Source: Kribbella sp. NBC_00382
GTDB taxonomy: Bacteria; Actinomycetota; Actinomycetes; Propionibacteriales; Kribbellaceae
NCBI RefSeq assembly: GCF_036067295.1
Contig: NZ_CP107954.1
Span: 7,812,001-7,876,000 of the forward strand
Direction: 5' to 3'
DNA length: 64,000 nucleotides
The notes under the pieces were generated by a model. The model was not told the origin of the DNA and searched no databases. It saw nothing but the letters and a program-made list of their open reading frames with translations. This document shows, in pieces, positions 61,681 through 64,000 of the stretch. The translations under genes and the position numbers were made by a program. The stretch's first letter is position 1. Each line of letters begins with the position of its first letter.

Positions 61681-61859
61681 GCCCCGTCGCCCGGCACGAC
61701 CAAGCCGTGCTCACTCGCGAGCCGCCGCAGGCTCTTCAACTCGCCGCTTCGGACGTCCATCGCGTAGTAGTCCTGCTCGCGCTCCGCCTCGTCGAACGCC
61801 CGCTGAGCAGCCAGGATCCGCTCGCTCAAGCCTGCGGCGAACTGGCTGACGTCCTCCAT
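61677..61859 (-). CDS. Small helical protein, first gene of the SulP operon (60 aa)
   Basis: ATG 61859 after GTGGAG is favoured over GTG 61871. The product is helical and charged (SERILAAQRAFDEAEREQDYYAM, end EHGLVVPGDGA). No family is recognised. Its stop overlaps the ArsR start, so it is part of the operon, perhaps a small partner of SulP or ArsR. Confidence 0.7.
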   Translation of the reverse strand: MEDVSQFAAGLSERILAAQRAFDEAEREQDYYAMDVRSGELKSLRRLASEHGLVVPGDGA

Positions 61860-61874
61860 CGGGGTCTCCACGAC

Positions 61875-61890
61875 TTCACTATGTAGTGAA
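61875..61890. promoter_or_regulatory. ArsR operator, perfect 7-2-7 palindrome
   Basis: TTCACTATGTAGTGAA has perfect arms TTCACTA and TAGTGAA around TG. It lies 16 bases upstream of the first gene of the SulP operon. ArsR proteins bind such short palindromes at -10/-35 regions, so this is the likely autoregulatory site. Confidence 0.85.
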
Positions 61891-61942
61891 TTGAAGATGT
61901 TTGCAAGTCCTCATCACAGACAAAAGCCGGCAGACCGCAGGT

Positions 61943-63346
61943 CTACATCGAGGGCCAGGGGCGGTGGGGCGTCTGAGCGTCGACGTAGGCGGCCAGGCGG
62001 AGCGCTGCCAGGTCGTTGAAGCGGGGTGCCGCGATCTGGAGGCCGATCGGGAGACCCGTACTTGAGAAGCCGCAGTTGACCGTGGCGGCGGGGTGGGTCG
62101 ACATGTTGTACGGGACGGTGAAGGCGATGTGTTCGAAGGGCTTCAGCGGGTCGTCGGTCGGGTAGGCGAGCTCGGCGGCGAAGGCGGTGATCGGCGCGAC
62201 CGGCGACAGGATGAAGTCGTAGTCGGCGAAGGCGGTGTCGACCGCGACGGCCATCGCGTGCATCTGGGAGTAGCCGTGGAAGACGTCGAACGCGGTCAGC
62301 TCGCCAGCGGTCGAGACCCAGCGACGGATCTCCGGCAGGACCTTGGCGCTGCGATCGGGAGGGAGGGCGTTGATGTCGTACGCCGAACGCACGCGCCAGA
62401 AGTGGTCGAGGCCGTCGAGCATTTCGCGCGTGATGATCGGCGGGATCGGCTCGACGATGGCGCCGGCCTTCTCCAGCAGGGCCGCCGCGGCGGAGACGGC
62501 TGCGGTCACCTCGGGGTCTACCGGTAAGCCGAGGCCTGCGTCGAGTAGCAGGGCGATGCGGAGGCCCTGCGGGTCGAGGGGCGAGCTGTAGTCGTCAGCA
62601 GCGGGTGCTGGGCTGTCCGGCCAGGGTGGGAGGGACGTGTAGTCGCGGCGGTCGGGGCCGGAGATGACGGTCAGGGCTAGGGCGGCGTCGGCGGCAGTAC
62701 GGGCTAGTGGGCCGATTGCTCTGCCTGGGTAGGGGTTGCCGACCGCTACTCGGCCGTGGGTGGGCTTGAGGCCTACTACTCCACACCAGCCGGCAGGGAG
62801 GCGGATGGAGCCGCCTATGTCGGTACCTAGGTGGATTGGGCCGTACCCGGCGGCCGCGGCTGCGCCTGCTCCGGCGCTGGAGCCTCCCGGAGTACGGGTG
62901 GGGTCCCAGGGGTTGCGGGACAGGTGGTGGAAGGTGGAGACCCCGGAGGAGAGCATGCCGTACTCCGGCATCGTGGTCTTGCTGAAGATGACTGCACCGG
63001 CTGCGCGGAGGCGGGCTGCGGCTGGGGCGTCCTCAGCCGCAGGAGTCAGGTCTGCCGCGGCTGTTCCTTGCGGGACAGGGGTGCCGCGGGTGGCGATGTT
63101 TTCTTTAACGGTCACCGGTACGCCGTCCAGGGGGCCGGCCGGTTCGCCGGTCCGCCACCTGTACTCCGAATCGCGGGCTGCCGCGCGGGCGGCCGTCGGG
63201 TCAGGGGCGTAGAGGGCGCAGAGCTTGGGTTCGAGGGAGTCGACTCGGGCGAGTACGTCCTCGAGCACCTCGACGGGTGACAGAGAGCCTTCCTGGTAAC
63301 GGGAAACGAGCTCGACGGCGGTCAGATCGGCGAGGCGCTCAGTCAT
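61943..63346 (-). CDS. Amidase, amidase-signature family (467 aa)
   Basis: Catalytic set is visible: Lys81 in VPVTVKENI, Ser156/157 in PGGSSAGAGAAAA and Ser180 in GTDIGGSIRLPA. FSKTTMPEYG and LDGLDHFWRV lie as usual. Length is normal for this family. It hydrolyses an amide such as glutamine-type or aryl amides; the substrate cannot be predicted. Confidence 0.93.
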   Translation of the reverse strand: MTERLADLTAVELVSRYQEGSLSPVEVLEDVLARVDSLEPKLCALYAPDPTAARAAARDSEYRWRTGEPAGPLDGVPVTVKENIATRGTPVPQGTAAADLTPAAEDAPAAARLRAAGAVIFSKTTMPEYGMLSSGVSTFHHLSRNPWDPTRTPGGSSAGAGAAAAAGYGPIHLGTDIGGSIRLPAGWCGVVGLKPTHGRVAVGNPYPGRAIGPLARTAADAALALTVISGPDRRDYTSLPPWPDSPAPAADDYSSPLDPQGLRIALLLDAGLGLPVDPEVTAAVSAAAALLEKAGAIVEPIPPIITREMLDGLDHFWRVRSAYDINALPPDRSAKVLPEIRRWVSTAGELTAFDVFHGYSQMHAMAVAVDTAFADYDFILSPVAPITAFAAELAYPTDDPLKPFEHIAFTVPYNMSTHPAATVNCGFSSTGLPIGLQIAAPRFNDLAALRLAAYVDAQTPHRPWPSM

Positions 63347-63422
63347 CGTGGTCAGGGCTCCAGACGAGTCGGTGGGGGCTGACGGTCGGTGGGCGGGCCA
63401 TCTGCGGGCAGTGGGCTGACAG

Positions 63423-64000
63423 TCAGTTGGGTGGGTCGAAGCGGCCGTCGATCGCGGTCCAGCCGCCGTCGACGTGGAGGACGCTGCCGGTGACGAAGGA
63501 GGAGGCGTCGGAGGCCAGGTAGACGACGGCGCCGGCGAGTTCGTCGGGGGTGGCCCAGCGGCCTAAGGCTGACTTCTGGGCGTACGCGTCGTACCAGGCC
63601 TGGTTGGCCTTGATCTGCGCGGTGAGTGGGGTCTCGACGACGCCGGGGGCGATCGCGTTGACGCGTACACCGTTGGGGCCGAGCTCGGCGGCTGCGGTCC
63701 GGAGCAGTTGTACGAGGCCGGCTTTCGTTGCCGCGTACACCGATTGGCCGGGTTCGACGGTGGTCGCGCGGATCGAGCTGAAGCCCATGATGCTGCCCCG
63801 GCCCCGCGCCGCCATCGGTCCGCCGAACGCGCGGATGAGGTCGAACGACGCGCGCAGGTTGAGCGCGACCACTCGGTCGAACTCCCCGCCGGTGTAGTCG
63901 AGGATCCGCTTGCGGACATTGGTGGCAGCGGTGAAGACGAGGATGTCTACCTCGCCGAGCTCTTGGGCAGCTTTCATGACTGCCTGCTCGTCGAGAACAT
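63423..64000 (-). CDS. Short-chain dehydrogenase/reductase, 5' end outside window
   Basis: The frame is open to the window edge, so ATG 63977 is probably internal. The visible part has VDILVFTAATN (NAG-like), Ser in MGFSSIRATT, YAATKAG with catalytic Tyr and Lys, VNAIAPGVVETPL and the end FVTGSVLHVDGG. The Rossmann dinucleotide loop is upstream, outside. A typical SDR oxidoreductase. Confidence 0.9.
   Translation of the reverse strand, partial: VLDEQAVMKAAQELGEVDILVFTAATNVRKRILDYTGGEFDRVVALNLRASFDLIRAFGGPMAARGRGSIMGFSSIRATTVEPGQSVYAATKAGLVQLLRTAAAELGPNGVRVNAIAPGVVETPLTAQIKANQAWYDAYAQKSALGRWATPDELAGAVVYLASDASSFVTGSVLHVDGGWTAIDGRFDPPN

Noticed and set aside
1..64000. CRISPR arrays, tRNA or rRNA genes
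   Set aside because: No regular short repeats with unique spacers, and no recognisable tRNA arms or rRNA sequence were seen on either strand.

Overview
The window is high-GC, gene-dense DNA with GTG/ATG starts, strong GGAGG-type ribosome sites and many 4-base stop/start overlaps. BTAD/AfsR regulators, F420-type luciferase-like enzymes, a WhiB-free but LuxR/MarR/PadR-rich regulator set and a CU044_5270 family protein all point to a soil actinomycete. Base and codon style fit Kribbella or a close relative; this is inference, since no rRNA, tRNA or housekeeping marker gene is present.

Layout. 1-969 is the 3' part of a membrane-anchored CU044_5270-like protein. 983-6986 (minus) is a compact type VII-like polymorphic toxin operon: FtsK/EssC-type ATPase, coiled-coil membrane protein, small helical protein, a 435-residue toxin with a CdiA-like DE-K nuclease end, and two paralogous candidate immunity genes. 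7100-7718 holds a VOC protein and a small membrane protein. 7881-14613 is an AddAB-like helicase-nuclease pair. 14786-16900 has an exporter and hypotheticals. 16901-19980 centres on a luciferase-like oxidoreductase fused to hemerythrin, divergent from a MarR gene with two matching palindromic operators, then a cysteine-synthase-like gene. 19957-23025 is a giant BTAD/NB-ARC/TPR regulator. 23135-37301 is mostly accessory metabolism: flavin reductases, two RibD/DHFR-like reductases, a pair of paralogous hypotheticals, a methyltransferase, a bicovalent-FAD oxidase, a lipoprotein hydrolase with DUF429, a two-component system, and a WYL regulator next to an epoxide hydrolase.

37346-46382 looks like a defence island: a caspase-membrane-beta-propeller protein coupled to an EACC1 gene, a divergent Phd/RelE-type toxin-antitoxin pair, an HNH endonuclease, and a PLD nuclease-helicase-DUF3427 protein. 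46410-48941 has DinB-like, aldo/keto reductase and DUF1841 genes. 48942-51290 is a decayed IS21-type element (istB and istA both frameshifted, istA cut at its 5' end) lying directly behind a PadR-controlled drug-export operon (51298-55168: padR, ABC ATPase, ABC permease, DoxX, alpha/beta hydrolase), whose two palindromic operators are visible. 55434-59663 has LysR, SEC-C, VOC and L,D-transpeptidase genes. 59648-61859 is a SulP transporter-ArsR-small ORF operon with a perfect 7-2-7 palindrome at its promoter. 61943-64000 holds an amidase and an SDR cut by the window edge.

The most interesting systems are the type VII-like toxin operon and the caspase/EACC1 unit in the defence island.
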